From: Paracyclopina nana
Taxonomy: Eukaryota > Arthropoda > Copepoda > Cyclopoida > Cyclopettidae
Length of the DNA: 64,000 nt
Assembly (NCBI GenBank): GCA_019096065.1
Contig: JAGUCH010000002.1
Coordinates: forward strand, 508,501 to 572,500
Reading direction: 5' to 3'
Part shown: positions 46,981 through 56,623 of the stretch, one piece after another
Position numbering within the stretch: the first letter of the stretch is position 1
Layout of the letters: each line of letters begins with the position of its first letter
The notes under the pieces: model-generated
Told to the model about the DNA's origin: nothing
The model's input: the letters and a program-made list of their open reading frames with translations, nothing else
Databases searched by the model: none
Program-made: the position numbers and the translations under genes

Positions 46981-47754
46981 TCAAGGCGATGTCGTCAAAG
47001 CAACCTCCCCTCCATTGGTGCACCATATGAACATGCCAACACCAATAGCTACCATTGCAGCTACAAAAATGCCGTACTTCTGGCGATCATCTCTGGCCAA
47101 CTCGTCACGCTTCAAGTCTAGGATCTTGATAACCTCGGACCTCGTGACGGAAGCTTCATCTTCGGAACCATCATCCAATTTGCATGCCTTGTCCAGTTGA
47201 CCGAATCCAATGAGCTCGGCCTCCAGCATTATGCCTTGACGGGTATATGCCTTACCGGCCCTGGCCGAGAACCCATCGTGCTTGGCAGATTCCGCGTTCT
47301 CGTAACACGGTCTGGAGATTCTGCGGACCCCTTCGGCGTCAACAACTACCCTCAGGGGTGTCATGGGGACAATCCGAGTCCGCTTCCATTTCTTGCCAGG
47401 CGAGTTCATGGCCTTGTGGATGTTGTCGAAGATCTTGTCCAGCATTCGCCTGTAGCCATTGTACTGGTGCTTCAAATCCGCACGCAGCACATCCTTCGTC
47501 CAAATGAGGTCCCTGACCTCCTGGTTGGCCTCAGCCAGATTATGCTCCAGTTCGGTGATCCTGTACTGGGCATCATAGACTTCCTCCTTGGCCTTCGCCA
47601 ATTCGGCTTTGAGCTTGGCTACATCGTCCAGCTCATTGAGGGCGGCTACATCGAGTGGCGCTGGTGCGATCAGGCGCTCATCTACAGGTGCGTTGGGGTC
47701 CCAATCGGGATGATCCCAGTCAATGGGGGAACGGTCACCTCGGGCTTCTGACAT
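46981..47754 (-). CDS. Retroelement accessory ORF, coiled coil plus C-terminal anchor
   Basis: The ORF has 257 residues. A coiled coil is likely at about 38-85 (LNELDDVAKLKAELAKAKEE region), a basic segment follows (KKWKRTR), and a hydrophobic segment lies close to the C-terminus (YGIFVAAMVAIGVGMFIW) with a short tail after it. This looks like a tail-anchored membrane protein. No match to a known envelope or accessory family is recognised. It lies between integrase and the 3' LTR and is undisturbed. Confidence 0.65.
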   Translation of the reverse strand: MSEARGDRSPIDWDHPDWDPNAPVDERLIAPAPLDVAALNELDDVAKLKAELAKAKEEVYDAQYRITELEHNLAEANQEVRDLIWTKDVLRADLKHQYNGYRRMLDKIFDNIHKAMNSPGKKWKRTRIVPMTPLRVVVDAEGVRRISRPCYENAESAKHDGFSARAGKAYTRQGIMLEAELIGFGQLDKACKLDDGSEDEASVTRSEVIKILDLKRDELARDDRQKYGIFVAAMVAIGVGMFIWCTNGGEVALTTSP

Positions 47755-47778
47755 GCCTGCAACACAGAGAAAAACACT

Positions 47779-48528
47779 TTAGATATTGTTGTAAGAGATG
47801 GCAAAGAGACGATTTCGCCGTCTCTGCTCCTCCTCCTGCAAGGGGGGCGAGTCAGGATGCGAAACCGTTGGTGAACTTCCCAGCGGGGAGGCTCCATAAG
47901 CCATGTTTGGCAAGCTCTGTACAACTCCTGGGAAAGGTTGATAAACCATCGGATGAGGGGTCGGGGCGATGGACATTGTCGAGGCGAAGGGCGTGACATA
48001 GGGTGACGCATAGCCTGGACAGCCATATGGGGCAGGGGCTTGTTGGGGGTAGACCGGTGGCTGCACATTTGCAGCTTGGGAGTGCATGATCAACAGGGAG
48101 TCTCTGGCCCTTTTCCTCGCGCTGGCCTTCTTCCGCCATTTCCTGAACCGCAGTCCAATCCATAGCAAAGCCATCAAAGCGCAAAAGGCCACTCCATAGA
48201 AGATCCAATGCGTGACATCTCTGCCAGTTGCCTCAGCAGCTGACTTGTCCTCCTCGCTGGAGCCTTGCGGAACCATGATATCGATGTCCGCTAGCCTAAT
48301 ACCAGTGTGGCTGGTCTCATCAACAACCTGAGTCTTCGCTTTGTCGGCGCTGTTGGTTGTACTTTGACCTGATCCCATTATAACCTCCGACCAAGTGCAA
48401 TTTACAGGGGGACAATTTTTTACAATGCTTTTTGCAATTAGGGCAGCTAACTTCTCTTCGTTTTTCTTAGCCTCTTCTGCGGTCGGCGTGTTCAAAGTAC
48501 CGAGCCACTGGGTGTATGTATACATCAA
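47779..48528 (-). CDS. Retroelement accessory ORF, single-pass membrane protein
   Basis: The ORF has 249 residues. An N-terminal part with two cysteines (about 39 and 44) and an NCT sequon precedes a membrane segment at about 108-127 (WIFYGVAFCALMALLWIGL). A basic stop-transfer stretch (RFRKWRKKASARKRAR) and a Pro-rich tail follow. The topology resembles a short type I-like or signal-anchor protein. There is no signal peptide, fusion-peptide or furin-type site, so calling it an envelope is not justified. The frame is intact. It may be expressed from a spliced mRNA. Confidence 0.65.
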   Translation of the reverse strand: MMYTYTQWLGTLNTPTAEEAKKNEEKLAALIAKSIVKNCPPVNCTWSEVIMGSGQSTTNSADKAKTQVVDETSHTGIRLADIDIMVPQGSSEEDKSAAEATGRDVTHWIFYGVAFCALMALLWIGLRFRKWRKKASARKRARDSLLIMHSQAANVQPPVYPQQAPAPYGCPGYASPYVTPFASTMSIAPTPHPMVYQPFPGVVQSLPNMAYGASPLGSSPTVSHPDSPPLQEEEQRRRNRLFAISYNNI

Positions 48529-48618
48529 AAAAGACTTACTGAGTGCTGATGGAAATGTTTTCCTGGAGAAGGTGCTGCTGCAAAAGCTGGGCGTTGAGTG
48601 AGGTGCTTTACTTACTAG

Positions 48619-48987
48619 TCATAACGATGCATTTGCATCGAGGTCAGCCGTCTTATGCTTGCGTAAGAAGCGCTTGTTCCTCACACTGATCACGCCATCA
48701 TCATTTTTGATGACGTAGCTTCTACCGGAATGCCGAACTTCGAGGATGACTCCGAACTCCTCCCATAGCTTAGTAAGTGCATTTTGCATGCGCACTTTTT
48801 CCCCCACCTTGAAATCTGGAATGATCTCGTTTGGCAATTGCTTCTTTTCAGCTCTGGGTTCTGGCATCTCAAGCTTTGTCATCTCATGCAAGATTGGTAA
48901 TTTCGTCCTTAAATGACGGCCCAAAAACATCTTCGCAGGATTTGCCGTCTGCTCGTGCCAGATTTCGAAATTCCAGCACAGCGGCAT
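48619..48987 (-). pseudogene. Integrase C-terminal segment, out of frame with pol
   Basis: This 122-codon frame contains FLGRHLRTKLP and VGEKVRMQNALTKLWEEFG, the usual continuation of a gypsy integrase. The main pol frame leaves this sequence after ADGKS and stops at 48884. A single-base shift near 48935-48948 explains it. The start codon of this frame is not meaningful. Confidence 0.7.
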
Positions 48988-51900
48988 TCATCTCCCTTAG
49001 GGTCTTGGTTTTCATAACCAGCCTTTTCATGTTTTTCACACTAGCTTCCGCGGTCCCATTGGACTCGTGGTGATAAGGGCTGCTGGTGGTGGCAATTATG
49101 CCATGCTCTTTACAAAACTCACGCATTTCATGAGAGGTGAAGCATCCAGCATTGTCGGATCTCATCACGATCGGGTACCCAAATGTGGCAAAAATGATCG
49201 TCAACTTCTTGATGATTTCCTCACTAGTGTATCTTACCATCTTGAAAATCCAAGGCCAACCACTGAAGGTGTCCACAACTATTAAATAGTCTGCCCCTTC
49301 ATGATGGCCCAAATCCATTGCAATACTCTGCATTGGGGCCGTTGGTACCATGTTCTCGCCTTCTTCATCATGCGGTAAAGAGGCCATGTACTTTTGGCAC
49401 ATTTCGCACTCTTCTACTGATTGTCTGATATCCTTGGTCATACCACTCCAATAGTAGAATTGTCTGGCCGTAGCCAGGCTCTTCGTTTGCCCAGGATGCG
49501 CAATATGAAGAGTCCTCAAGATGAATGGACGTGCTTCCTTTGGTACGAAGACACGTTTCCCATCAATAACAACCATTCCATCTTGGACTGAAAGCTGCCC
49601 CCAAAGGTTTTGGGGCACCAGCTTTAATGCATGAATGGCCACACCCTTCTTCTTATGATGATGAAGGTCTTCCTGGATGGCCTCAATTAGATCCTGATAC
49701 TCCTTGTCAGCTCTTGCTGCATCATGGATTTCTTGGAATGCCGGATCTTCTTGTGCTGAGACAGAGAGGGCTGAGATTACGCTGATCTTTGAGTTCTTCA
49801 AAGTTTCTGTTTCTTCAGCGTCTGGGTGGTCATCTGAGAAGTTAATGGGATGTCTTGACAAGGCATCTGCAATGAAGTTTAACTTCCCCTCAAGGTAGAC
49901 CAAATCGAAGTTGAACGGTAGTAGCCTCTCCCTAAGCCTCAAGAGTCTGGAGTTAGTGATTTCTGCCATGTCCTTATTCATAATACCAAGTAAAGGCTTG
50001 TGGTCAGTCTTCACCAAAAATTTTGGGCAGCCATGCAGAAAATGCGAGCTCTTCTCACATCCATAGACTATTCCCAGCAACTCCAGCTCAATAGTTGCAT
50101 AATTCTTCTCAGCAGCGGAGTTGACCTTGGACCCACAGGTAATCAGGTAGCTCCTGTCCGGGTCTTTTGGGTCATACTGAGTTAGAATGTAGCCGATGCC
50201 ATATAACCTGCTGGCATCCGTTGTCAACACTGTGGTCTTGTTGACATCAAAATGCTTCACCAACAAAGGTCCGGTCAGGATCTTCTTCAGCTGGTTGAAG
50301 TCTTCTTCGTGTCTTGGTAACCACTGAAACTGAACTTTGGCCTTGGTTAGCTCCCTCAATGAAGCTGACATGTGGGCCAAATCAGGCAAGAAACTTCCTA
50401 AAGTTTGAGCCAATCCCAAAAAGCTTCGCACATCCGACTGGTTGGCTGGCCTTGGGTACTCCCTGATTGCTTTCAAGTTGTCATCGTGTGGTTCTACACC
50501 ATTCTTGCTGACCATGAATCCAGCAAACTTGACACGTTCACCCATGTGCAGCTTTTTGGGTGATAAGCTGACACCATAGGTTTTGCAGTTGCTGAGGAGG
50601 ACATCCAGATTGTGCAGGGCTTCCTGCTCTGTTTCCCCCCAGATGAGGACATCATCGACCAATTTGACTCCCTTTCCGTTCAGGCCAGTCATGATCATGT
50701 CGCTCCTGCAGCACCACTCATCGCTGGAAGATGTGAGCCCCATGGGAGCTCTCACATAACGGAATCTTCCCTGTGGTAGCAAAAATGTAGTCAAGTAGGA
50801 TGACTTTTCTTCCAACTTGATCTGGTGGTATCCCTGCGCACAGTCTCCGACCACAAACCACTGAGCCTTTGCAGGGATGCTCTTCAACAAATGGAATGCA
50901 GACGTAAAGGGGTGGGTTGGTCTCTTCACGTACTTGTTCAGCTGAACGAAGTCCGTAACCAATCTGACTGATTTGCCATCAGACTTGATGACAAAGAAAC
51001 CTCTAGAGGTCCAATCTGTCATCTCCCCTGGCTTCAGCTTCTTGACAATGTCGGCATCCTCCAAATCCTTAATGCACTTGTCCGCCGCTGCTTTGAGATG
51101 CACCGGTATGGCATTTGTTGAAGAGATCCTCATAGGTTTTATGTCCCCATCCACTAGGTGGATCTTCATGGGTTCACCCTTCATAAACCTGGTTTTGTCA
51201 AGCTTGTCTGCAAAGACCTCTGTATATTTGAGCTTCAAGCTCTCCAGAGTCATATCCATTGTGGTTGCTGCGATTGCCGTGGAGTTAATGTTTAGGCCAA
51301 CCACGCCTAATATCTCCAGTGTCTGCCAGTCGACAATCACCTCTTCATCGTCACCAAGTGAAGCGACCACTGCATTGGTTACTACAACCACTTTCATGCC
51401 ACGTGATATTGCAATCTCACATGTTCTGCTCGTCTTCACTTCGGTGCCATCAACGCTCCTGACGGTCTCCGGATTGGGATATATTGGCATCCCCATCTCC
51501 GCTGCAACTTTCTCATCAACCACAGTAATGGTTGCTCCAGTATCTGGCAGGCAATACGTAGAGAAAGCAGACCCTACCTCAGGGCAAAATAATAGCTTGG
51601 CCTTGGGAGTTGGCCTTGATGACGTGACCCTGGTAGCATTGGGTAGGCATGAGGGCCGCAGCCCGCTCACTGCCTTGGAGATCTTCTGCTGCATCTCCTT
51701 CTTTTTTCTGCTCTTGGTCTTCGCCATCTTGATAACCCCTGCCCCTCCGTCATCTTCCTCCATCCTCTTGATGCGACTCTGAAAAATGAACGGCAGAGAG
51801 TATCTATCTTTTGATTTTTTCATAATGCGTATTGCCTCATTGCAAGCGATAGCGTTTTTACACTCCAACGTGCTAGAAAAATCAAAACTCAAAGGCAACT

Positions 51901-52732
51901 TAACTGTGAATTTTTTTATGGCTTTCGTCGGGTTCCCATTCGGCTTCTTCTCGCCACCCTCGCCCTTGCCTTTCTTCTTGAAGCATTTGTCCGCCCCATG
52001 ACCCTTCTTCTTGCAAAATTGACAGGTTGGTGCCTTCGGACAATTTGGTCGGAGGTGCTCTTTACTTCCGCATTCAAAGCAACCTCCATGCTTCTTCTTC
52101 TGGCTTGAACCTGCGGCCTCAGCCCCAGCATTCGAGCCCATGGCCTTTTTCTTGCGATAAGCAGTAGGCCCAGCCTTCTTCACGGTAGGGTTCTCGTAAC
52201 CCTCTTCGGTGGCTGTATTAACATCATACATATTGCCAGCCGATTTGAGCTCATCCATCGTTGCTTTGCCGCCAGCTAAGTTGTCGGCCTTGATAAGCTC
52301 TTTCCGTAAGGCTTTATTAGCTAGAGAGCTCATATAGAGGTACTTCATTACCGTCTCTATGTCCATGCTCTCGAACTCGGCTGCTTTGCATTTCAGCTCA
52401 AATGCAGCCCAACTCGTTCCATGCAGCTCGCTTGGGTTTGTACTTTTGTGACGAAAGCACTCCAGTCTTCTCTTAGACAATGGAAACGCCAGCTGGAACT
52501 CGTTTACTACGATCCTCTCCATTGAAAGGATCCAAGGAGTGCCCACATTTTCATCTTGTATGAAAAGGGGCGATTCCGCACTCAACTTTGCTGAAATCTT
52601 GGCTGATAGATTGGCATCAAATAATACCAGACTGTAAGTGTGCTGGGCATCGATGGACTTCTTCTGGATCTCCGACTCTTGAACGTAGGTCTTCCAAGTC
52701 CTCAAAAACCTGCAGCTCAATGGCTGTAGCAC
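48884..52732 (-). CDS. Gypsy-type gag end plus pol (protease, RT, RNase H, integrase)
   Basis: The open frame has 1,282 codons. It opens in the second half of Gag and passes two CCHC knuckles (CFECGSKEHLRPNC, CQFCKKKGHGADKC). Next come an aspartic protease (LPDTGATIT), reverse transcriptase (catalytic LVDDVLIW in place of Y-x-DD), RNase H (TTDASRLYGIGYIL), an HHCC module and integrase (VVDTFSGWP, RSDNAG, SNGTAEASVK). The protease-RT-RH-integrase order is that of Ty3/gypsy. The frame ends early because of a frameshift in the integrase C-terminus. Confidence 0.9.
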   Translation of the reverse strand: MLQPLSCRFLRTWKTYVQESEIQKKSIDAQHTYSLVLFDANLSAKISAKLSAESPLFIQDENVGTPWILSMERIVVNEFQLAFPLSKRRLECFRHKSTNPSELHGTSWAAFELKCKAAEFESMDIETVMKYLYMSSLANKALRKELIKADNLAGGKATMDELKSAGNMYDVNTATEEGYENPTVKKAGPTAYRKKKAMGSNAGAEAAGSSQKKKHGGCFECGSKEHLRPNCPKAPTCQFCKKKGHGADKCFKKKGKGEGGEKKPNGNPTKAIKKFTVKLPLSFDFSSTLECKNAIACNEAIRIMKKSKDRYSLPFIFQSRIKRMEEDDGGAGVIKMAKTKSRKKKEMQQKISKAVSGLRPSCLPNATRVTSSRPTPKAKLLFCPEVGSAFSTYCLPDTGATITVVDEKVAAEMGMPIYPNPETVRSVDGTEVKTSRTCEIAISRGMKVVVVTNAVVASLGDDEEVIVDWQTLEILGVVGLNINSTAIAATTMDMTLESLKLKYTEVFADKLDKTRFMKGEPMKIHLVDGDIKPMRISSTNAIPVHLKAAADKCIKDLEDADIVKKLKPGEMTDWTSRGFFVIKSDGKSVRLVTDFVQLNKYVKRPTHPFTSAFHLLKSIPAKAQWFVVGDCAQGYHQIKLEEKSSYLTTFLLPQGRFRYVRAPMGLTSSSDEWCCRSDMIMTGLNGKGVKLVDDVLIWGETEQEALHNLDVLLSNCKTYGVSLSPKKLHMGERVKFAGFMVSKNGVEPHDDNLKAIREYPRPANQSDVRSFLGLAQTLGSFLPDLAHMSASLRELTKAKVQFQWLPRHEEDFNQLKKILTGPLLVKHFDVNKTTVLTTDASRLYGIGYILTQYDPKDPDRSYLITCGSKVNSAAEKNYATIELELLGIVYGCEKSSHFLHGCPKFLVKTDHKPLLGIMNKDMAEITNSRLLRLRERLLPFNFDLVYLEGKLNFIADALSRHPINFSDDHPDAEETETLKNSKISVISALSVSAQEDPAFQEIHDAARADKEYQDLIEAIQEDLHHHKKKGVAIHALKLVPQNLWGQLSVQDGMVVIDGKRVFVPKEARPFILRTLHIAHPGQTKSLATARQFYYWSGMTKDIRQSVEECEMCQKYMASLPHDEEGENMVPTAPMQSIAMDLGHHEGADYLIVVDTFSGWPWIFKMVRYTSEEIIKKLTIIFATFGYPIVMRSDNAGCFTSHEMREFCKEHGIIATTSSPYHHESNGTAEASVKNMKRLVMKTKTLREMNAAVLEFRNLARADGKSCEDVFGPSFKDEITNLA

Positions 52733-53432
52733 CAGTCTTCAGCGTTTTCGGCTTCAAATTTGCATCCGGCTTGACAATTTTTCTGTCCTCTGATGCCGGT
52801 GCATTTGATGCCGATATGGCAGTTGGGTTGGCCTTTTCGCATCGCCCGTGATTGCCAGTGCTTTCAATTCCAGGGCATCCTTTCTCTCGAACATCTCCTT
52901 GACCTTGTCAGCTTGAGTGACTCGGGTCTCGTCCGGCAGGTTATTTAGAATCTGCATGATGCTATTCTCCTGGTCGACCAACTTTTGTTTCAGCTTCTGG
53001 AGCTCTTTTGCTTCTGAAACTGGAAATATCCTTCTGCCTTTCCAGGGCCTCGCATAGCTTCTCTCCGGCATTCATGTGCCTGGACAACCAACTCTTGTGT
53101 CCATTGAGACTATGTATTTGTTTGGTGAGGTCCTCGAGTGCTCTTGCACCTCTGGCTTCGGAAAGCTTTCCGATTGCCAATTGCAAGTCAGTTGGATTCT
53201 CCTTCTCGGTCATCGCTAAATTTGCTCTGACCACACTTGTATCAAATGTGTCCTCGTCACTATTTGTGGCTGCCAAAAGCGTATCTTCGGGGCCCTCCGC
53301 TTCTTCTTTGGCTTCTTCTAAGGCTTTCACTTGCCTTTGAAGTGCTGCAAATACGTTCTGATCTGCAGTATGCCACTCTTCTTCGCCAGCACTTTTAATT
53401 GAGTCCTGGCTCATGGACACTTTTGTTGACAC
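52733..53432 (-). pseudogene. Gypsy-type gag N-terminal region with frameshifts
   Basis: Gag-like sequence starts at the ATG at 53432 (helical, acid-rich, about 135 codons). It switches frame near 53020, again near 52800-52850, and again near 52700, where FLRTWKTYVQESE joins the pol frame. Three single-base shifts are inferred because each frame reads as sensible Gag only in its part. The copy cannot make full Gag unless these are assembly errors. Confidence 0.65.
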
Positions 53433-53637
53433 TTTTTTGTTGTGATGCTGCCAAGGGTGGCGGAACTTTCACAATTCCACTCACGAAACCTTCTCCGGCT
53501 GCCTCTCACACTTTGTTGTCGTGATGCTGCCAAGGGTGGCGGAAATTTTCCACTCACAAACCTTCTTCGGCTGCTTCTCAAACCTTCCCTCTTCTAGGAA
53601 GGGGCCTCTTATGCAAAGAGACTGAGAACTGACGCCA

Positions 53638-54315
53638 TGGTTGGTCCCGACCTCGTGTGTGACACTTAAGGCACTACTACTCGAGCTACGTCGGTTGGAT
53701 CCCTGGTCTTGTACCAGGAAACCGTGAGCACTACTACGCCGAGATTCACCAGATCGAGGCGAACGTATCCACTTTGATACGAGATGTGTACTGAGTGTAA
53801 TTCAGTGCAAGCTTAAGCAATACAGAAAGAATGAATGAGTGCACGCGCGCGCTGGGGTAACAAGGGAGTATCTACTATAGCTATAATACACGTGAGAGTC
53901 AATATAGGGAAGTATGCTTCAACCAGGGGGGTCTCGTAAGTGAGTTCTTGACGCAAGTTTTGCATGCTAAAATCACCAAATCTGTTTGTCTTAGCCTAGG
54001 TGGCGCTAGTAGTTCTTACTACATAGCGCGTGAGCTCAAGTGACGTGTCAGTCATGGAGGCAAGCAGGCTAATCTCACGCGTCTTCAACAGAGCTCCTAG
54101 ATAAGTTCTGTCTTTTTTAAAAAAGTATGCAATTTGGGCACTTTTTGATAATTTAAGGCTGGTTATGGAAATTTTTGAAAGTGAAATCCACAGAATTCTA
54201 TTGAAATTTTGTCTTGAAGCCTACCACAGCTCAGTCAGACTGTGTGCTATAGTAAAGCAGCGACAAGAACTCACCTTATTACTATAGATCATCTTGGCTT
54301 CAACATGATACAACA
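53638..54315 (-). repeat. Gypsy-type LTR (5' LTR) with nested insertion
   Basis: The LTR matches 46447-46743 but is split at 53923/54297 by a 373-bp insert. Without the insert and one GCTTCAAC copy, its length is exactly 297 bp, like the other LTR. Confidence 0.95.
53924..54296. mobile_element. Nested 373-bp element with 8-bp duplication (hAT-like MITE?)
   Basis: GCTTCAAC is present on both sides (53916-53923 and 54297-54304), while the other LTR has a single copy. The insert starts CAGGGGGGTCTCG and ends ATCATCTTG. The terminal inverted repeats are very short and imperfect (CA..G..G.TC). An 8-bp duplication with a CAGGG start fits hAT-type non-autonomous elements, but this is not proven. 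No coding sequence. It must have inserted after the retrotransposon. Confidence 0.8.
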
Positions 54316-55853
54316 CCAGCCAACAAGAGTCTCAATGAGGTTATACTCAAGTCTTTATGGCCAAATTAATGCAGTCAATTTTGACTTAACTCATATGCAG
54401 AAACTTCCTGTGCTTGTGTGGATTTATGGAGGAGGATTCACAACAGGATCATCTTCGCTGAAGATCTATGACCCGCAGGAAATTGTCAAAAGGGGCAACA
54501 TCATTGTGGTTTCCTTGCAATACAGGGTTGGTGCCCATGGCTTCCTCTATTTCGGAAAGGACTCTAGTGCCCCAGGAAATGTTGGTCTACTTGATCAAGT
54601 AATTTAATACAAGACCTAAATCAAGTTTTATAACACTTTACTCCATTCGCAGACTCTGGCATTGGAATGGGTTCGGGACAATATTGAAGCATTCGGTGGA
54701 GACCCTAGGGAAGTAACACTCATGGGAGAAAGCGCAGGGGCAAATAGTGTGGCCCTGCACTTGATGTCCCCCCTCAGCTGTGGCCTTTTTTCAAAGGCCA
54801 TACTTCAGTCCACCGGAGCTACCCCAAGGTGGGGCTTCATCACCAGAGATGAGGCCTTGAAGAGGTCAGCTAAGTTGGCTCAAACCCTAGGGTGCATCTT
54901 TCAAGACCCCGAAGAGACCCTAGAGTGTCTGAGGCAAAGGGCACCCTCAGACATCACAGCAGCTGAGTACTCAGTAGGGGACTACTCTTTGAATTTCTAC
55001 CCCTTTGTGGTCACTGTCGATGAGACCTTCATGCCAGTGAGCCCAAGAACCCTGCTCAACTCACAAAGGTTCAGGCAAATGCCACTGCTCATAGGATCGA
55101 ATGCCAATGAAGGGTATTGGAGCCTGATGTACCTCTTGCCTGATCTGTTCCCCAACAATGAGCTCAAGCAGAGTGACAGGCTCTTAAGTGAGCCCAAATA
55201 CCAGGAAACTGTGTCCAAAATCTTCCGCTTTTACCCCAAGCCAATGCAGAGGCTCATAGCCCATGAGTACAGGAACAAGTCAAGTTCACTCTTCAAGTCC
55301 TTGGATTTGATGACTGGAGACTCTGATTTCACCTGCAACACTGAGGAGTTGGCCCAGAAAATGTCCAGGGCAACTGGACCTACACCTGCCAGGGTCTTTA
55401 GGTACTTTTACAACCACCAATCTTCCACTGATCCTTGGCCAACTTGGTCTGGTGCCAAGCATGGAGATGAGCTGGAATTCACTTTTGGGGTTCCCCTGAA
55501 GAACCCAAAGCTCTACTCCGCTGCAGAGATCAAGTTCTCAAGGGACATTATCACTTTCTGGACCAACTTTGTCAAAAATGGGTAAAACCTCTCTTAGGAG
55601 ATATGACATTATATATTTTTCATATATGTACTATAGGTCTCCAAATCCTTCCAACTCTTTGAACACTTGGCCAGCATATGAAGCTCCTGATTGGAAATAC
55701 ATGAATTTGACCATTGGCTACACTGGCTTAACCGGTCAGAGGACATTTTTAGAGAGGTGTCGATTCTTCAATGAAATTGTGGCCGATTTTGTCCCACCCA
55801 AAATTGATCAAACTGATGTGGACATTCGTACCCTGAATCGATACACTTGCTGA
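54316..55853 (+). CDS. Acetylcholinesterase-like gene, 3' part (split by gypsy element)
   Basis: Exon pieces are 54321-54339, 54401-54598, 54653-55581 and 55637-55853, all in phase with the 5' part once one CCAGC copy is kept. Oxyanion-hole region GGGF, catalytic Ser in GESAGA, acid in SNANEGYW and His in GAKHGDELEF are present. GNVGLLDQTLALEWVRDN and WTNFVKNGSPNPS follow AChE closely, so this is a cholinesterase rather than a generic carboxylesterase. The protein ends ...RYTC, and a terminal Cys could support dimers as in AChE tails. AATAAA at 55871. In this assembly the gene is broken; no other lesion is seen. Confidence 0.88.
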
Positions 55854-56623
55854 TTTCCTTGAATTCTGGCAATAAATACCCTTTAAAAATCAACCCAATT
55901 GCAACAGTTCTAGCTGCGTTTGTATTAGAAGCACCATGAAATGCTTCAGATCAAGAAAACACCCAACCTTTCCTCTTTTGGCTAAGAGAAACCAATTTTC
56001 TTGTACAGGTAGAAGAAGGCTTTGCACCCTCCTTCCTGAGCTTAGTGCACCGCTGCTCAAATGCCTTTTTGACAGATAAAACAAAAGTGCAGACTCATTG
56101 GGTAGCGGGAACAGAAATCTAAGGCAACACCAAAAAGTTCAAATTGATTTCTGCACTCTTTTGTAGTAATAGATCTTCAACAAATACTGGTAAAATGACT
56201 GAAAATAAATAGGTGTACATACTTTTATTATAAAAGATATTGAAAATTGTCAAAAAAGGCATTTTCCCGACATTCGCTTTTCCAGTGCTCGACTTGGAAT
56301 TGAACCATTGAGACAACTTTATGCTTGCAAGGGTTTAGGTTTCCTCATCACACTCACAGCTTCAGCGCCTGTGGTTTACTCCAAAAGTCAAGACACAGAT
56401 TCAATAACAAGGTGGATTAGTGCAGTGACTCATCGAAGAAATCATGAGAAAGTTAAAAGCAGCCATACCTGTGCAGCCGAATAGTTATAATTGGTGAAAG
56501 CAGTCATGCCATGTTTGGCATTTCTCTTTCCATATGAAGTCTGGACTTGAAAGCCATGCTTATATACCTGGCTAGCATGCATTGAAATCCCAATAAGGGG
56601 ACAACAAATACGATAGGGAAAAA
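55854..56623. other. Intergenic region before WDR19
   Basis: It carries the polyA signal of the cholinesterase gene and presumably the WDR19 promoter. Short minus-strand open frames (55890-56084, 56119-56316) have no recognisable domain. Nothing else is seen. Confidence 0.4.

Larger units (their letters stand above)
46447..54315 (-). mobile_element. Ty3/gypsy-type LTR retrotransposon with two extra ORFs
   Basis: LTRs start TGGTTGGTCCCG and end GATACAACA: 46447-46743 (297 bp) and 53638-54315 (297 bp once a 373-bp insertion plus its 8-bp duplication is removed). One difference between them is visible (CGTGGGTG versus CGTGTGTG). The target-site duplication is CCAGC. A TGGCGTCAGTTCTC primer-type site follows the 5' LTR on minus (53637 downward), and a GGGGGAGG polypurine tract abuts the 3' LTR. 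Order: gag, protease, RT, RNase H, integrase, then two ORFs with membrane segments. Gag and the integrase end are frameshifted. It lies antisense in a coding exon of the cholinesterase gene. Confidence 0.93.

Noticed and set aside
55890..56316. Small minus-strand frames upstream of WDR19
   Set aside because: No signal peptide, domain or splice structure is seen; they are probably chance frames.
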